Below, in pieces: positions 53,466 through 63,384 of a DNA stretch of 64,000 bases. The number at the start of each line of letters is the position of its first letter. Positions within the stretch are counted from its first letter, which is position 1. Made by a program: the position numbers and the translations under genes. Below the pieces are notes generated by a model. That model worked only from the letters and a program-made list of their open reading frames with translations, did no database searches and was not told the origin of the DNA. The stretch spans positions 2,232,001 through 2,296,000 of the forward strand of contig NZ_PDJK01000002.1 of the NCBI RefSeq assembly GCF_002564045.1, read 5' to 3'. The stretch comes from Amycolatopsis sulphurea (GTDB taxonomy: Bacteria; Actinomycetota; Actinomycetes; Mycobacteriales; Pseudonocardiaceae).

Positions 53466-55058
53466 TCACTGTGCAGGCAGGAAGCTCACATTCCCGAGTT
53501 CGCTGACGAAGCCCTTGCCGTCGTTCTGCCCCAGCTGGGTGATCCAGACGACGAAGAACTTGCCCTCCGCGGGCTGCTGCAGGTCGATCGTCGTTTCGGT
53601 GCCCTTCAGCTCGCCGCTGCCGACCACCTTCGTGTCGGCGAGTTTCGCGGTCTTGCTGTCCGCGCTGCGGATCTCCACCTTCGTGCCCGGACTGTCCGCG
53701 GTGATCTTCACCTGCGCGAGCTTCACCGAGTCGCCGAACGACGCCACGATGCCCACGCCGGGCTTCAGCGTCGGGAACTGCTTCTGGTACACGTCGGTGC
53801 GCCAGACCGTGCCCGGGTCGCCGTCGATGGCGTTCTTCGCCCGGGCCGGGCTGTCCCCCTGGCCCTCCGGGTTGTAGACGCTCGCCGAATCCGGCTTCAC
53901 CGGATCGCCCACCTTCGGCGCGGCGGGCGAGGAGGGCGGCGGCGCCGGCTGGTTCGGCGCCGGGGCGCTGGTGGTGGGCGTGGCCGCGACGTTCAGGGTA
54001 GGCCCGGCGGACTTGTTGTCCCCCTGGAACAGGTTGATCAGCATCAACCCGCCCCAGGCCAGGATCACCACGGTCGCCACGACCAGCACGGTGACGCCGA
54101 AGGCGAGCTTCCGCCGCCGCGCGACGTCCTTCACCGGCTTCTTCGTGGTCCAGATCGTGCCGTCCGACTCGGCCTCGGGCTGGCCGACGGCCTGGATCAG
54201 CTGGGTGCGTTCCTCGTTCTCGGCGACCTGGTCGAGCACCCGCAGGATGGCCGAGCTGGTACGGATACCGCCGCTGCCGCCGTCCTCGATCGTGCGCACC
54301 GCCAGCGACGAGAGCTCCGCCGGCACCGCGGGCACCAGCGACCGCGGCGGGACCACGTGGCCCTGCGGGGTCAGCGGTGCGGCTGGGATGGCGGGCGGCC
54401 CGCCCGGCAGCGCCCACCGGCCGGTGAGCAGCAGATACAACACCGCGCCGAGGGCCTTGACGTCGTCGCGCAGGGTGGCTTCGGGCAACGGTCCGGGAAA
54501 CGCCAGCTTCAGCGCGCCACCCGGGGTGAGCCGCAGCCGCTGCGGATGGTCCAGCCCGAGCACGAGACCGTTCTGGTGGGCATGGTCGACCGCCTCGGCG
54601 AGCGCCTGCACCATGCGTGCGGCCGCACCCGGTGCGACCGGCCGCTGCGCGACCAGATCGACCAGATCACTGCCCTTGGTCCACTCGGCGACCACGACGC
54701 CGAGCAGCCCCTCGCCGGAGGTGACCCCGCTGCCGAGGCTGAGCACGTCCAGCACCCGGGCGACCCCGCCGTGGCCGAACTTCGACGCGTGCGCGGCCCG
54801 CTCCAGCGTGCGCCGGGCCTGCCGGGCCGCCTCCGGATCCGCCGGATCGCCGACCAGCAGGGTCAGCGCCACATCCCGTTTCAGCTGCCCGTCGCGGGCC
54901 CGCCACAGATGCGCGGCGGCCCGTTCGTCCACCCCGAATTGGGCGAGCAGGCGATACCGGCCGTCTCCCACGACCCGCCCAGGGGCCAGCGACCCGCCCC
55001 GGGCACGGATGCCCGCGCGGTCCGCCTCCCCCGCCTGAACGTTTCGTCTCGTGTCCAC
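53466..55058 (-). CDS. Membrane pseudokinase with C-terminal beta-sandwich domain
   Basis: 530 residues from a GTG at 55058. A kinase-like domain occupies about 25-290 (VVGDGRYRLLAQFGVDERAAAHLWRA) but the catalytic HRD loop reads LGLDHPQRLRL and the DFG motif is absent (KLAFPGP), so it should not phosphorylate. One membrane helix is at about 321-345. A Pro-rich linker leads to an outer domain with NAIDGDPGTVWRTDVY and a jelly-roll pattern like F5/8 or carbohydrate-binding modules. In mycobacteria the equivalent pseudokinase is fused to MurJ; here it is a separate gene right after murJ, suggesting they act together. Confidence 0.87.
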   Translation of the reverse strand: MDTRRNVQAGEADRAGIRARGGSLAPGRVVGDGRYRLLAQFGVDERAAAHLWRARDGQLKRDVALTLLVGDPADPEAARQARRTLERAAHASKFGHGGVARVLDVLSLGSGVTSGEGLLGVVVAEWTKGSDLVDLVAQRPVAPGAAARMVQALAEAVDHAHQNGLVLGLDHPQRLRLTPGGALKLAFPGPLPEATLRDDVKALGAVLYLLLTGRWALPGGPPAIPAAPLTPQGHVVPPRSLVPAVPAELSSLAVRTIEDGGSGGIRTSSAILRVLDQVAENEERTQLIQAVGQPEAESDGTIWTTKKPVKDVARRRKLAFGVTVLVVATVVILAWGGLMLINLFQGDNKSAGPTLNVAATPTTSAPAPNQPAPPPSSPAAPKVGDPVKPDSASVYNPEGQGDSPARAKNAIDGDPGTVWRTDVYQKQFPTLKPGVGIVASFGDSVKLAQVKITADSPGTKVEIRSADSKTAKLADTKVVGSGELKGTETTIDLQQPAEGKFFVVWITQLGQNDGKGFVSELGNVSFLPAQ

Positions 55059-55140
55059 GCTTCTCTCCTGCGTCGCGATCCCGGAACCGAGGGTACCCGG
55101 ATCAGGCCCGCGGGAAGGGTCGTGAGTCGTGCATCAATCG

Positions 55141-57591
55141 TTACCCGCGTTTGATCAACCGCTGCAACCGCGAGGTGGCGGGCTTGAGCTCCTCGACCTT
55201 CAGCGCGATCAGTACCCCGAACGAGACCACGATCCCCACGATGCTCTGCAGGATCAGCTTCACCCAGGCGCTCAGGGTCGGGCCGAGCGAGTCGGGCACG
55301 ACCTGCCCGGCCAGCCACGCCGCGCCGATGCCGAGCAGACTGGCCACGACGGTGAACAGGATCACCCCGATCACCCGCTTGCTGCGCAGGTTGCCGAGGG
55401 TGAACCAAAGCCAGACCTGGCCGAGCATCGCGCCGATCACATAGGTCAGCGCGTTGACCATCATCACGCCGAGCACCACGCTGTCCCCATTGAGCACCAC
55501 CGGGCACAGGAACAGCAGCGGCACCTTGACCACGGTCATCACGATCATGATCAACGTCGGTGTGCGGGCGTCCTTCATCGCGTAGAAGACCCGCATCTGG
55601 AGCATCACCAGCGCGTACGGCAGCAGCGCGAAGGCCGAGATGGCAAGCGCCTGCCCGAGCCGCTCGGCGTTCTCCAGCGAGCCCTTGCCGAGGGTGAACA
55701 TCGCGACCCCGATCGAGGAGCCGACGATGGTCATCACCGCGGAAATCGGCATGAGCGTCACAGTGGAGATGCGGGAGGCGTAGGACAGGTCGCCGATCAG
55801 CTTCTTCGTGTCCCCGTCCGCGGCCGCCCGGCTCAGCCGCGGCATGATCGCGGTCAGCAGGGAGACCCCGAGCACGCCGTAGGGCAGCTGGAACAGCAGC
55901 CAGGCGTAGTTGTAGGCGGTGACACCGCCCGCGGTGCCCTTGGTGAGCACCCGGGTGGTGATGGTGAGGCCGACCTGGCTCACCGCGACGTACCCGACGA
56001 CCCACAGCGCGAGGCCGCCGAACTCCTTCATCCGCTTGTCCAGGCCCCAGCGCCAGCGCGGGCGGAAGCCGGAGCGCAACAGCGGCGGGACCAGGATGAG
56101 CGCCTGCGCGGCGATCCCGGCGGTCACGCCGATACCCAGCGTGAGCACCTTCGGATCGGTGATCGACGGGTGCGCCTCGTCGATCGAACCCGGCATCACC
56201 CACAGCACCAGGATGGTGAAGATGACCACCATGTTGTTGATCACCGGCGCCCAGGCGGTCGGGCCGAACACGTGCTTGGCGTTCAGCATCGCCGAGACCA
56301 GGGCGAACACGCCGTAGAAGAAGATCTCCGGCAGCAGCAGGTAGGCCAGCGCGGTGGTCAGGCCGGGACTGGCCTGACCGGACGAGTCGATGTACAGCGA
56401 GGTGAACGCGGGCGCCGCCACCACCGCGATGATCGTGCCGCCCAGCAGCACGGTCACCCCGACGGTCAGCAGCCGCTGCGCATAGGCCTGCCCCTGGTCC
56501 GGATCGTCCTGCGAGCGCACCAGCAGCGGTACCACCACACTGGTCAGCACGCCGCCGAGCAGCAGTTCGAAGATGATGTTCGGCATCGTGTTGGCGACGT
56601 TGAACGAGTCGTTCACCACGCCGGTGCCGATCACTACCGCGAGCAGCACCTTCCAGAAGAAGCCGGTGATGCGGCTGATCAGCGACGCGATCGCCATCCG
56701 GCCACTGGCCTTGGCCACCGACGGCGCCTTCGCCGGAGCCGGCTGCTCGGCCTCGCCCGGTTCGGCCGGACGGGCCGGTGGCAGGTCCTTGATCCGCGGC
56801 ATGACCTGGGTGGCCAGCGCGTCGTATGGACGCATCACGTCGGGGTCGGCGGTCGGCCAGCGCGAGGCGGGCATCGGCACCCCGGCGGTGCGCGGGATGA
56901 ACCGCGTGGCCTCCGGGTCCCGCATCGCTTCTTCCTGCCACGGCCGGATCGGCGCGCCAGGGCGCGGTCCGCGGCCACGGTGCACCGGCGGGATCTGCTG
57001 CGGGCCGGAGGCCGGGGCGGACGCCGGTGGCGGCGTGCCCGGCTGCGGCAACGGTGAACGGCCCGACGGCGGCGGAGCGTGCTGCCCACCGGGTACGCCC
57101 GGTGGCGGAGTGTGCGGGCCCCCGGGCGGCGGTGTGTGTGGTCCACCTGGCGGAGGCATGCGCTGCCCACCTGGTGGCGGGGTATGCGGTCCGCCGGGTG
57201 GTGGCGTGTGTGGCCCGGTCGGTGGGGCACCCGGCGACGGCATCGGCTGCTGCGTCGTCGGCGAAGGCCTGCGGCGTGCGGGCGCCGCGGCCGGCGGCAC
57301 CCCGTTGCGGGTGGACTGCGGCCGTCCGTTCGGCGGCGGCTGGCGGCGCTGCGGACGGTCGGCGGGCATCGGCCGTTCGCCGGAGGGCTGGCCGGGCACC
57401 GGCATCCGCCGTGTGCCGTTGGCCGGGGGCTGGCGGAGTTCACCGGAGGCCGGACCGTCCGGCGGGGGCTGGCGCCGCGCATCGCGGACCGCGCGGCGTG
57501 GCTGGCCGCCGCGCTCCTCGCGCCGGGGCGGCGCACCGTCACGCCGAGGACGGCCCGCACGCTCGGGTGGTTGACCCGGCTCTTTGTCCAA
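55141..57591 (-). CDS. murJ: Lipid II flippase MurJ with a long Pro-rich N-terminal extension
   Basis: 816 residues if the TTG at 57591 is used; no clear ribosome site precedes it, so the start is uncertain. Residues 1-295 are cytoplasmic, Arg/Pro-rich, with tandem PHTPPPGG-type repeats (126-170). The MATE/MVF core starts at about 297 (ASGRMAIASLISRITGFFWK) and has ~14 membrane helices, including NDSFNVANTMPNIIFELLLGGVLTS (the MurJ N-lobe signature). It moves lipid II across the membrane for cell-wall synthesis. The pseudokinase gene follows, 82 bp downstream. Confidence 0.92.
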   Translation of the reverse strand: MDKEPGQPPERAGRPRRDGAPPRREERGGQPRRAVRDARRQPPPDGPASGELRQPPANGTRRMPVPGQPSGERPMPADRPQRRQPPPNGRPQSTRNGVPPAAAPARRRPSPTTQQPMPSPGAPPTGPHTPPPGGPHTPPPGGQRMPPPGGPHTPPPGGPHTPPPGVPGGQHAPPPSGRSPLPQPGTPPPASAPASGPQQIPPVHRGRGPRPGAPIRPWQEEAMRDPEATRFIPRTAGVPMPASRWPTADPDVMRPYDALATQVMPRIKDLPPARPAEPGEAEQPAPAKAPSVAKASGRMAIASLISRITGFFWKVLLAVVIGTGVVNDSFNVANTMPNIIFELLLGGVLTSVVVPLLVRSQDDPDQGQAYAQRLLTVGVTVLLGGTIIAVVAAPAFTSLYIDSSGQASPGLTTALAYLLLPEIFFYGVFALVSAMLNAKHVFGPTAWAPVINNMVVIFTILVLWVMPGSIDEAHPSITDPKVLTLGIGVTAGIAAQALILVPPLLRSGFRPRWRWGLDKRMKEFGGLALWVVGYVAVSQVGLTITTRVLTKGTAGGVTAYNYAWLLFQLPYGVLGVSLLTAIMPRLSRAAADGDTKKLIGDLSYASRISTVTLMPISAVMTIVGSSIGVAMFTLGKGSLENAERLGQALAISAFALLPYALVMLQMRVFYAMKDARTPTLIMIVMTVVKVPLLFLCPVVLNGDSVVLGVMMVNALTYVIGAMLGQVWLWFTLGNLRSKRVIGVILFTVVASLLGIGAAWLAGQVVPDSLGPTLSAWVKLILQSIVGIVVSFGVLIALKVEELKPATSRLQRLIKRG

Positions 57592-57690
57592 CGCGCGCCC
57601 AATCCTCGACTATCCCTGGTCCGCTGTCATTGTGGCAGCGTCAGCTCAGGGTAGGCGGGAACGGCCGGATGCACCCGGCCCGGCCGGTAC

Positions 57691-59862
57691 TCAGCCCGAA
57701 CGGCCGCGTGCCGCCCGGCTCTCCTTGACCCGCCGGTAAATGCGCCGGGAGGACAGCAGCAGCAGTGCGCAACCAGCCACGACGGTGCCGATGATGGTGA
57801 TCGAGCCGTACTCGGTGGAGGTCATCTCGAAACGCGCGGTCGAGCCGAGCACGGCACCCGCCGGGGTGGTCAAGGACACATCGACGCTGAGTTTGCCCGC
57901 TCGCAGTGCCTCGATCTGCAGATATTCGTTTTTCCCGCCCTTTGCCGGAAAGGACCGATTCTGCAGTTGAGCGGGATCGGCGCGGACCCCGATGCTGTCG
58001 GTCAGCGAGATCCGCGCGGTGATGCCGACCGGCAGTTCATTGCTCACGTACACCGGCAGCGGCGCGGCACCGGAGGCGAGCGCAATCGTTTGCCTCGGCT
58101 GTTCCACGGTGACCTGATCGCTGATCGCGGCGAGTTCGGAGGTGGCGTTCGCCGCGGCGGAGGCCGGCGGCGAACCGTCGAACACCGTCGAGCTGCCGCG
58201 GACCAGAGCGTCGCGGACCGGTGCGATGATCGACTTCGGTTCGACGCGGTGGGTGGTGTCCATCCGCATCGCCGACATCATCCGGGTGGCTTTCGTGCTC
58301 AGGCCGGACAGCTGCTCGGCGATCGCGGCCCCGCCGTCCCCGGGCGCGTGCCGTTCGGCGGCGAAGGACGCGGACCCGGTCGGCGTGACGTGCAGCAGCT
58401 GGTTCAGTGGCGAGCTGCTGGTGACCTGGTGGCCGTTCAGCTCGCCGAGCCCGGTGAGGAAGGTGTTCAGCTCTTCGGCCGGCACATCCCACCGGCGGGG
58501 CGGGGCGACCAGGAGGCTGACGCCGTTCGCCGCTTCGGTACGGCCGAGCCCGGCCTCGAAAGCGATCGCGGCGAGCCCGTTCTGCGTGGCGACGGCACGC
58601 TGCGTCGCACCGCTGACCGTGGTCGGCGCTTGCGGGCCGGGGGTGAACCCGGCGAGCGCGTTCGCGATGATCCCGTCCGTCGGCTGCGCCCGGACGTTGC
58701 CGGGCAGCGTCACCGCGCCGCCGATGGTCCCCGCGTCGCGGCTCGCCTTCAGCAGGGACCCGTCGGTGAGCACCGTGCGATAGCCCGCCGCGGATGCTGC
58801 CGACAGCGCCTGATCGTCCAGCGATCCGCCCGGCCACAGCACGTCGGCCTGGGGTTCGACGCCGAGCAGGTTCTTGATCGCCGACGCGCCGCCGAGCGCG
58901 GTGGTCATCAGCCCGGCATCGGGATTGCCGCCCGCGTCGCGGACCTTGCCGAGCGTGGTCAGGTCGGCGTCGCCGAACGGCATCGGCACTACGCAGCGGT
59001 CCTTGACCAGCGCACGCAGCGAGCTGAGCCAGTCACGGGCGACGGTCGCGCCGGTGCCTTGCGAACCAGCGGCGAGGTAGCCACTGCTCATCCTGTCGAC
59101 GGTGCGCAGCAGGTCCGGGTCGATGGCGAAGCACAGCGAGCCGCCGACCTGGCTCGACTGCGCCGCGCGTGCCGCGGAGACCAGCGCGTCCAGCCGTCCG
59201 TTCGGAGCGAGCTCCTTGGCCAGGGAATCGTTGGTGAGGTTCAGCTGCCTGCCGTACGCGGCCGAGGCGACGTGCACCGTGCTGTCGGCGATCGGCCACA
59301 GCACGGTGACCTTCGCGTTCCTCGGGGTCGCGCTGCCGCCGCGGCCGGGGCCGGACAGCACCGGCATCAGCAGGCTGACCGCGGCGAGCCGGGCGGCGCC
59401 ACCGAACTCCGGGGTGCCGTTCACGTTCACCAGCAGCGGGTAGACGCCGGGCCGGGAGAACACCCCGGCTCGCTGCCCGGTGAGCGGGACTTGCAGGTCG
59501 AGCCGGGTGCTCTGGCCGGGTTCCAGCGCCGGCGCGAGGAGGGTGAAGTCGGTCAGCGGAATGTCCTGGACCGGCTCCCCGTTCAGCACCCCGGACATCG
59601 CCCGGGTGCCGTTGACCCGGTCGCCGACCTGCAGACGGACCTGCGGGCGGTCGATCCGGCGGTCACCGATGTTGGTCACGGTGCCCGACACCTGCAGTTG
59701 CGTGCTGCTGCCGGTGAGCACGCGCGGGGCGAGGTGGTCCAGGTCGACCCGCAGCCGCGGCGGTTCCGGGGACGGCTCCTGCTGCGCCTGCGCCGGTGCG
59801 CCGAACAGCGCGGCGGCGGCGAGGACCAGCAAGGACAGCAAGAACGCGGCGGGCCGCTTCAC
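57691..59862 (-). CDS. DUF6049 family secreted/membrane protein
   Basis: 723 residues from a GTG at 59862. Signal peptide (MKRPAAFLLSLLVLAAAALFGAPAQA, written as 1-26), then a beta-rich outer domain (TNIGDRRIDRPQVRLQVGD), a central region with VLWPIADSTVHV and WPGGSLDDQALSAASAAGYR that resembles a glycoside-hydrolase/polysaccharide-deacetylase-like fold, a C-terminal beta domain, and one membrane helix (about 685-710) with a basic cytoplasmic tail. This is the Rv3909-type protein that sits next to murJ; function is unknown but a role in the envelope is likely. Confidence 0.85.
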   Translation of the reverse strand: MKRPAAFLLSLLVLAAAALFGAPAQAQQEPSPEPPRLRVDLDHLAPRVLTGSSTQLQVSGTVTNIGDRRIDRPQVRLQVGDRVNGTRAMSGVLNGEPVQDIPLTDFTLLAPALEPGQSTRLDLQVPLTGQRAGVFSRPGVYPLLVNVNGTPEFGGAARLAAVSLLMPVLSGPGRGGSATPRNAKVTVLWPIADSTVHVASAAYGRQLNLTNDSLAKELAPNGRLDALVSAARAAQSSQVGGSLCFAIDPDLLRTVDRMSSGYLAAGSQGTGATVARDWLSSLRALVKDRCVVPMPFGDADLTTLGKVRDAGGNPDAGLMTTALGGASAIKNLLGVEPQADVLWPGGSLDDQALSAASAAGYRTVLTDGSLLKASRDAGTIGGAVTLPGNVRAQPTDGIIANALAGFTPGPQAPTTVSGATQRAVATQNGLAAIAFEAGLGRTEAANGVSLLVAPPRRWDVPAEELNTFLTGLGELNGHQVTSSSPLNQLLHVTPTGSASFAAERHAPGDGGAAIAEQLSGLSTKATRMMSAMRMDTTHRVEPKSIIAPVRDALVRGSSTVFDGSPPASAAANATSELAAISDQVTVEQPRQTIALASGAAPLPVYVSNELPVGITARISLTDSIGVRADPAQLQNRSFPAKGGKNEYLQIEALRAGKLSVDVSLTTPAGAVLGSTARFEMTSTEYGSITIIGTVVAGCALLLLSSRRIYRRVKESRAARGRSG

Positions 59863-59876
59863 TCGGGTGCTCCGTC

Positions 59877-60383
59877 TCAGGCGAGCTTCTCGGGGGCGAT
59901 CAGGTCAGCCGCCTTGCGGACCAGCTTGCGCTCGTCCGCGTAGGCGAGGGTGGTCTCCAGCTCGGCCACCGGGACCCAGGCCACCTCGGTGACCTCGACG
60001 TCCTCGTCGGAAAGTTCGCCACCGGTGGCCTCGAGCAGGAAATGGTGCACGGTCTTGTGCACCCTTCGCTGCTGGGCCACGAACCAGTAGTCGATGGTGC
60101 CCAGCGGGCGCAGCACCCGTGCCGAGATACCGGTCTCCTCCTTCACCTCGCGCACCGCGGTCTGCTCCACTGTCTCACCGTCCTCGATGTGCCCCTTCGG
60201 CAAGGACCACAGCAGTCTGCCGTGCCGGTCGAGCCGGCCGATCAGCACCGCGTGTTCCCGCTCGTGGTCGAGCACCAGCCCACCGGCCGAGGTCTCGTCG
60301 ACCGTGGTCAGCCGCCTGCCGCGCGGGCGCCGGCGCCGCTTGCGCGGATTCGGCGCTCCGGCCCGGCCGGCGGATCCAGACAT
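59877..60383 (-). CDS. Nudix hydrolase (MutT4-like position)
   Basis: 168 residues. Basic, disordered start ([13 protein letters not shown]), then the nudix domain: [20 protein letters not shown] and the nudix box [23 protein letters not shown] (metal-binding Glu). The rest has [24 protein letters not shown] and [21 protein letters not shown]. Nudix enzymes split nucleoside-diphosphate-linked substrates; the identity is not predictable. The position between DUF6049 and pcnA corresponds to MutT4 in mycobacteria. It is divergent from pcnA. Confidence 0.9.
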   Translation of the reverse strand: MSGSAGRAGAPNPRKRRRRPRGRRLTTVDETSAGGLVLDHEREHAVLIGRLDRHGRLLWSLPKGHIEDGETVEQTAVREVKEETGISARVLRPLGTIDYWFVAQQRRVHKTVHHFLLEATGGELSDEDVEVTEVAWVPVAELETTLAYADERKLVRKAADLIAPEKLA

Positions 60384-60484
60384 GCTGCGATGCTAGAGCA
60401 AACGGTTGCCCGGGTACTCTGGCTCTCCGTGTCCGTGTCCGGTGGTGCCCGTAGTAGTGGTACCCGTTTCGTGGTGGGATTCAA

Positions 60485-61930
60485 GTGAGCAACCTGGTCG
60501 CCCAGCAGAACGCGGTGACGGAACTGATGCGAGTGTCCCCTCTTGCCGATGAGCTGGCGGAACGTTTCGCGCGCGCCGGCCACAGCCTGTACCTGGTCGG
60601 TGGCAGCGTGCGCGACGCGCTGCTCGGCAGGCTGTCGGCCGATCTCGACTTCACCACCGACGCCCGGCCGGACCGGGTGCTGGCGATCGTCAACGACTGG
60701 GGCGACGCGGTGTGGGACGTGGGCATCGCGTTCGGCACGGTCGGCGTCACCAAGAAGGGCATGACGCTCGAGATCACCACTTTCCGCGCGGACAGCTACG
60801 ACCGCGTCGGCCGCAACCCCGAGGTCACCTTCGGCGACACCATCGAGGGCGATCTGCTGCGCCGCGACTTCACCGTCAACGCGATGGCCATCGACCTGGT
60901 CACCAAAACCTTCATCGATCCGCACGACGGGATGGACGCGCTGCGGCTCCAGGTGCTCGACACCCCGGCGACCCCGCAGGAGTCCTTCGCCGACGATCCG
61001 CTGCGGATGCTGCGGGCCGCCCGCTTCGCCGCACAGCTCGGTTTCACCGCGGCCCCGCGGGTGGTCGACGCGATGACCTCGATGGCCGCGCAGATCGAGC
61101 GGATCACCGCCGAGCGGGTGCAGGCCGAGCTGTCCAAGCTGCTGCTCGCCGCCGATCCGCGGCCGGGGCTGGAGCTGCTGGTGGACACCGGGCTGGCCGA
61201 GCACGTGCTGCCCGAGCTGCCCGGGATGCGGCTGGCCATCGACGAGCACCACCAGCACAAGGACGTCTACCAGCATTCGCTCACCGTGCTGGCCCAGGCG
61301 ATCGACCTGGAACAGCGGCACGAGCCTGCTTCCGGGCCGGATCTGGTGCTGCGGCTGGCCGCGCTGCTGCACGACGTGGGCAAGCCGGCCACCCGTGAGT
61401 TCCAGCCCGGTGGCGGGGTCAGCTTCCACCACCACGAGGTGGTCGGTGCGCGGATGGCCCGCAAACGTTTGCGGGCGCTGAAATACCCGAAGGAAACGAT
61501 CGAGGCCGTCGCCCAGCTCGTGTTCCTGCACCTGCGGTTTCACGGTTACGGCGGGGGTGAGTGGACCGATTCGGCGGTGCGGCGCTACGTGACGGACGCG
61601 GGCGAGCTGCTGCCCCGGCTGCACAAGCTCGTGCGTGCCGACTGCACCACGCGCAACCGGCGTAAGGCGGCCGCCCTGCAGGCCACCTACGACGAGCTTG
61701 AGGCGCGGATCGCCCGGCTCAAGGAGCAGGAGGACCTCAACCGGGTCCGTCCGGATCTCGACGGCAACGAGATCATGCGGCTGCTCGGGCTCTCCCCCGG
61801 TCCGCAGGTCGGGCAGGCCTGGAAGTTCCTCAAGGAGCTGCGGCTGGACCGCGGTCCGCTGGAGCACGACGAGGCGGTGGCCGAGCTGAAGAAGTGGGCG
61901 CGGGACCAGGGCATCACCCCGCCCGGCTGA
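60485..61930 (+). CDS. pcnA: CCA tRNA nucleotidyltransferase
   Basis: 481 residues from a GTG at 60485 with a weak ribosome site. The nucleotidyltransferase domain has YLVGGSVRDALLGRLSADLDFTTDARPD (GS and DxD catalytic motifs), RRDFTVNAMAIDLVTK, DDPLRMLRAARFAAQLG and the HD-type domain HHQHKDVYQHSLTVLAQ, LAALLHDVGKPATR. Many actinobacterial homologues are annotated PcnA but add CCA to tRNA 3' ends; the two tRNAs in this window lack encoded CCA. Length and HD domain fit that family. Confidence 0.95.
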   Translation: MSNLVAQQNAVTELMRVSPLADELAERFARAGHSLYLVGGSVRDALLGRLSADLDFTTDARPDRVLAIVNDWGDAVWDVGIAFGTVGVTKKGMTLEITTFRADSYDRVGRNPEVTFGDTIEGDLLRRDFTVNAMAIDLVTKTFIDPHDGMDALRLQVLDTPATPQESFADDPLRMLRAARFAAQLGFTAAPRVVDAMTSMAAQIERITAERVQAELSKLLLAADPRPGLELLVDTGLAEHVLPELPGMRLAIDEHHQHKDVYQHSLTVLAQAIDLEQRHEPASGPDLVLRLAALLHDVGKPATREFQPGGGVSFHHHEVVGARMARKRLRALKYPKETIEAVAQLVFLHLRFHGYGGGEWTDSAVRRYVTDAGELLPRLHKLVRADCTTRNRRKAAALQATYDELEARIARLKEQEDLNRVRPDLDGNEIMRLLGLSPGPQVGQAWKFLKELRLDRGPLEHDEAVAELKKWARDQGITPPG

Positions 61931-62058
61931 CTCCCGGCCGTGGATGAACGGCCGGTCGCCGAGGGCGCACGATCCCCGTTCGGCCCTGGCCGCTGCCTCG
62001 CGCACCGGCGATACTTGCTCGTCCGGCGGGCCGGGGTGCCCGGCGATCGGGGGAATCG

Positions 62059-63384
62059 ATGACGGTGCAGGAGCGCGAGCGGCCCGACGGCGGCCCGAGT
62101 TTCCTGGTCACCCTGCTGCGCCGGGGCACGCCCGCGCTGGCCGCGGCGACCACCGGGCTGTCCGACGAGGTCGCCGATCCGACCCCGGTGCGGGCGCTGC
62201 GGCGGATCTCCCGGATGGCCGGTCCGGTCGATCCGGGTTTCCAGGACAACCTGCTGCTGCGCGCGGCCCGTTACGTGGCGCTGGTCCCGCCGGCCTACCG
62301 GCTGATCGCGGTACCCGGGCAGTTCTTCGGTTACCTCGCCGCGCACGGCTCGGCCGGGCTGGCGCCGGTCGCGCTGGTTGCCGCCGGCTCGGTCGCGCTG
62401 AGCCTGTCCGGCGTCTTCTGGATGCTGCGCGGAGCGCCGTTCCGCAGCGACCGTACCGCCTGGCTGCTGGCCGGGGATTTGGTCGCCACGCTGGTGTTCG
62501 AGCTGGTCATCGGCGCGACCGTGCCGAACGGGGCGTTCCACGACGCGCTCGCCGTCGCGGACAAGCACTTGCTCGGCAACATCGCGTTGCTGACGCTCGC
62601 CGTCGGGATTCCGGCCGGGCTGGGGCCGGCTGCGCTGAGCTTCCCGGTGCGGCTGCTGGCGGGCGTGATCAACAGTGGGCAGGCCGATCTCGAGCAGGCC
62701 GGATCGCTGTACCCGCCGATGTTCGGGGTGCTGTTCACCGCGGTCGGCGCGCTGATCATGCTCGGTCTCGGTACCCGGCTCGCGCTGGCCTACGGCATCC
62801 GCAACGGGCGGCTCGCCGAACGCGCGCGGCAGCATCGGATGCTGCACGACACCGTGCTGCAGACCTTGGAGGCGATCTCGCTCGGTCCGGCCGACGCGCC
62901 GGGCCGGTTGGCAGAGGTGCAGCGGCTGGCTCGCGCGCAGGCCATGCAACTGCGGCAGACCATCGAGGCGGCCGCCGCGCACGAGACCGAGGAGCGTTCG
63001 CGGCCGCTGGGCGCGAAGCTCACCGCGCTGGCCGCGGAGATGGCGCGCGACGGGTTGCGGGCGCAGCTGGTGGTCTCGGAACTGGACGAGGACACCTTGT
63101 CCGAGGTCCGGCAGATCGCGATCCGCGACGCGGTCCGGGAGGCCATGCGCAACACGATGAAGCACTCCGGCACCGACCAGGTGGTGGTCCGGGTCGAGGA
63201 ACGCGACGGCGGGATCGCGGTGATCATCCGGGACCACGGCACCGGGTTCAGCGCGCAGGACCGCCCCGCCGGCTTCGGCATCAGCGAGTCGATCACCGCC
63301 CGGCTGGCCGAGGTGGGCGGCACCGCGTGGGTGGAATCGAGTCCGGGCAGCGGAACGAGGGTGACGTTATGGGTGCCGAACTGA
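62059..63384 (+). CDS. Membrane sensor histidine kinase
   Basis: 441 residues, ATG after GGGGGAA. Several membrane segments between about 75 and 250 (ALVPPAYRLIAVPGQFFGYLA, PVALVAAGSVALSLSGVFWML, WLLAGDLVATLVFELVIG and more). The phosphoacceptor region is HRMLHDTVLQTLEAI (His263 likely). The ATPase domain: DAVREAMRNTMKHSGTDQ (N box), IIRDHGTGFSAQDRPAGFGI (G1/G2). No response regulator follows immediately, so it is an orphan or has its partner elsewhere. It overlaps the start of the next gene. Confidence 0.87.
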   Translation: MTVQERERPDGGPSFLVTLLRRGTPALAAATTGLSDEVADPTPVRALRRISRMAGPVDPGFQDNLLLRAARYVALVPPAYRLIAVPGQFFGYLAAHGSAGLAPVALVAAGSVALSLSGVFWMLRGAPFRSDRTAWLLAGDLVATLVFELVIGATVPNGAFHDALAVADKHLLGNIALLTLAVGIPAGLGPAALSFPVRLLAGVINSGQADLEQAGSLYPPMFGVLFTAVGALIMLGLGTRLALAYGIRNGRLAERARQHRMLHDTVLQTLEAISLGPADAPGRLAEVQRLARAQAMQLRQTIEAAAAHETEERSRPLGAKLTALAAEMARDGLRAQLVVSELDEDTLSEVRQIAIRDAVREAMRNTMKHSGTDQVVVRVEERDGGIAVIIRDHGTGFSAQDRPAGFGISESITARLAEVGGTAWVESSPGSGTRVTLWVPN

